NCBI GenBank assembly: GCA_026389675.1
Contig: JAPLHJ010000007.1
Span: forward strand, 1 to 8,094
Length of the DNA stretch: 8,094 nucleotides
Origin: Chloroflexota bacterium
GTDB lineage: Bacteria > Chloroflexota > Dehalococcoidia > GIF9 > UBA5629
Direction of reading: 5' to 3'
A program made the translations under genes and the position numbers. The notes under the pieces were generated by a model. The model did no database searches, was not told the DNA's origin, and saw only the letters and a program-made list of their open reading frames with translations. Below, piece by piece: positions 7,124 to 8,094 of the stretch (the stretch's first letter is position 1; each line of letters begins with the position of its first letter).

Positions 7124-8094
7124 ATGAGCGAAAGAAGGGGCGTGCAGTACGGTTGGGTCATCGTAACCTCGGCCTTCCTCATCACCTTCATTACCTGCGG
7201 GGTGAATTTCAGTTATGGCGTCTTCTTCCTGCCCATCATCAACGAGTTCGGCTGGTCGAGGGGGCTGGCCTCGGTTGTCATGCTGGTAGCGGGACTCGCT
7301 TATGCTATAACCCTGCCCCTGACCGGCATACTGGCCGACCGCTACGGCTACAAGTGGGTGCTGGCCGTATCGGCCGGCTGCCTGAGCCTGGGCCTGATAT
7401 TGAGCTCCTGGATCACAGAGCTCTGGCAGTTGTACATCTTCACCGGCCTGCTGGTCGGCCTCAGCATCAGCGCCTCCTTTGCCATACCGGTAGCGCTGGT
7501 ATCACTCTGGTTTAACAAAAGGCAGGGACTGGCAGTGGGCATAGCCACACTGGGCATCAGCCTGGGCACGGCCACCATCCCGGTGCTGATAAGCTATTTG
7601 ATTTCTACCACAGGCTGGCGACCGGCCTTACTGATGGCCGGTATAGCTGTAGCTGTTATCTGCATTCCCGCTACACTCATGATGCGCAATCCCCCGCGCA
7701 CTTCCGAGGTCGAAGGAATGCTGTTTGAGCCTGAAAACGCTGCCGACAAACAGGCATCCGACCTTGAAACCGGGCTCAGCGTTTCCGAAGCGTTCCGCAC
7801 CCGCCAATTCTGGATGATATTCGTCGCCTTCCTGCTCTTTCTCTCCAGCCTTGGTCTGGTGATGCTGCACCTGGTTCCCTATGCTGAGGACTCCGGCATG
7901 GCGCCAATACAGGCAGCCACCCTTCTCACGCTCATCGGTATCTTCGGCCTGGCCGGCCGGCTGGTCTCGGGCGTCCTTTCGGATCGCATTGGCATCAAGC
8001 CTATCATGCTTTTCTGCATCATTCTGTTGGGGTTGAATATAGCCTACGTAGCCTTTTCCAATACGGCCTGGTCTTTCTACGTTTTTGCCTCCAT
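7124..8094 (+). CDS. MFS transporter, MCT/oxalate-formate-like (3' partial)
   Basis: The frame is open from the ATG at 7124 to the window edge: 323 codons of what is normally a 400-430-residue, 12-helix carrier. TM1 (about 11-33) begins YGWVIV and contains FSYGVFFLPIINEFGWSRG, a pattern typical of monocarboxylate/oxalate-formate-type major facilitator proteins. The TM2-TM3 loop has signature motif A, GILADRYGYK (68-77). WFNKRQGLAVGIATLG follows TM4, also typical of these groups. A polar central loop (about 187-225) precedes TM7 at FWMIFVAFLLF. The half-repeat motif A reads GVLSDRIGIK, with Asp287. The window ends within about TM9-TM10. The substrate is not determined; small carboxylates are a family-based guess. 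A weak GAGATAGG lies about 11 bases upstream of the start. The gene is the GC-richest part of the window (62-68% in spot counts near its 5' end). Confidence 0.93.
   Translation, partial: MSERRGVQYGWVIVTSAFLITFITCGVNFSYGVFFLPIINEFGWSRGLASVVMLVAGLAYAITLPLTGILADRYGYKWVLAVSAGCLSLGLILSSWITELWQLYIFTGLLVGLSISASFAIPVALVSLWFNKRQGLAVGIATLGISLGTATIPVLISYLISTTGWRPALLMAGIAVAVICIPATLMMRNPPRTSEVEGMLFEPENAADKQASDLETGLSVSEAFRTRQFWMIFVAFLLFLSSLGLVMLHLVPYAEDSGMAPIQAATLLTLIGIFGLAGRLVSGVLSDRIGIKPIMLFCIILLGLNIAYVAFSNTAWSFYVFAS

Noticed and set aside
7153..7515. Plus-strand 120-codon open frame within the MFS gene
   Set aside because: It overlaps the MFS frame, which shows clear membrane helices and motif A, while this frame gives a His/Arg/Leu-rich product typical of out-of-frame GC-rich DNA.
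1..8094. A novel defence, retroelement, CRISPR or other undescribed multi-gene system
   Set aside because: No reverse transcriptase, nuclease, toxin-antitoxin pair, repeat-spacer array, integrase or transposase is visible. All complete genes belong to well-known families.

Overview
The window is bacterial chromosomal DNA. It carries a diguanylate cyclase (GGDEF), a TetR-type repressor and sigma70-like promoter elements, all of which point to Bacteria. Shine-Dalgarno sequences are weak and GTG or TTG starts are possible at several genes. The mix of a very PAS-rich cyclase, an MgtA-like P-type ATPase and an MCT/oxalate-formate-like MFS carrier suggests an environmental, perhaps anaerobic, bacterium. 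Chloroflexota or a deltaproteobacterial lineage would fit, but this is a weak inference and no marker gene fixes the taxonomy.

Layout. Bases 1-74 hold what may be the C-terminal tail of an upstream plus-strand gene. A TetR/AcrR regulator (about 160-864, +) follows in AT-richer DNA. A 187-base spacer comes next, with a candidate extended -10 promoter and a perfect 9-bp inverted repeat just upstream of the next start. The largest plus-strand gene (1052-3886) encodes a soluble protein with six PAS domains and a C-terminal GGDEF domain whose active and inhibitory sites are both intact. It converges, across only 35 bases, with a minus-strand P-type ATPase of the Mg2+-transport (MgtA-like) group (3922-6432, or to 6519 with an upstream GTG). 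A divergent intergenic region separates the ATPase from a plus-strand GNAT acetyltransferase (6649-7116). Seven bases later begins an MFS transporter (7124 to the window edge), which is cut off at the 3' end.

The units look mostly independent. The PAS-GGDEF protein would turn one or more cytoplasmic signals into c-di-GMP, and the neighbouring TetR protein could control it, though no direct evidence links them. The ATPase is a housekeeping or stress cation importer. GNAT and MFS probably form an operon. I see no CRISPR array, RNA gene, insertion sequence, phage gene or defence system. The points most worth checking are the palindrome before the cyclase gene, the recent-looking PAS duplications, and the substituted cation-site residue and short first membrane helix of the ATPase.
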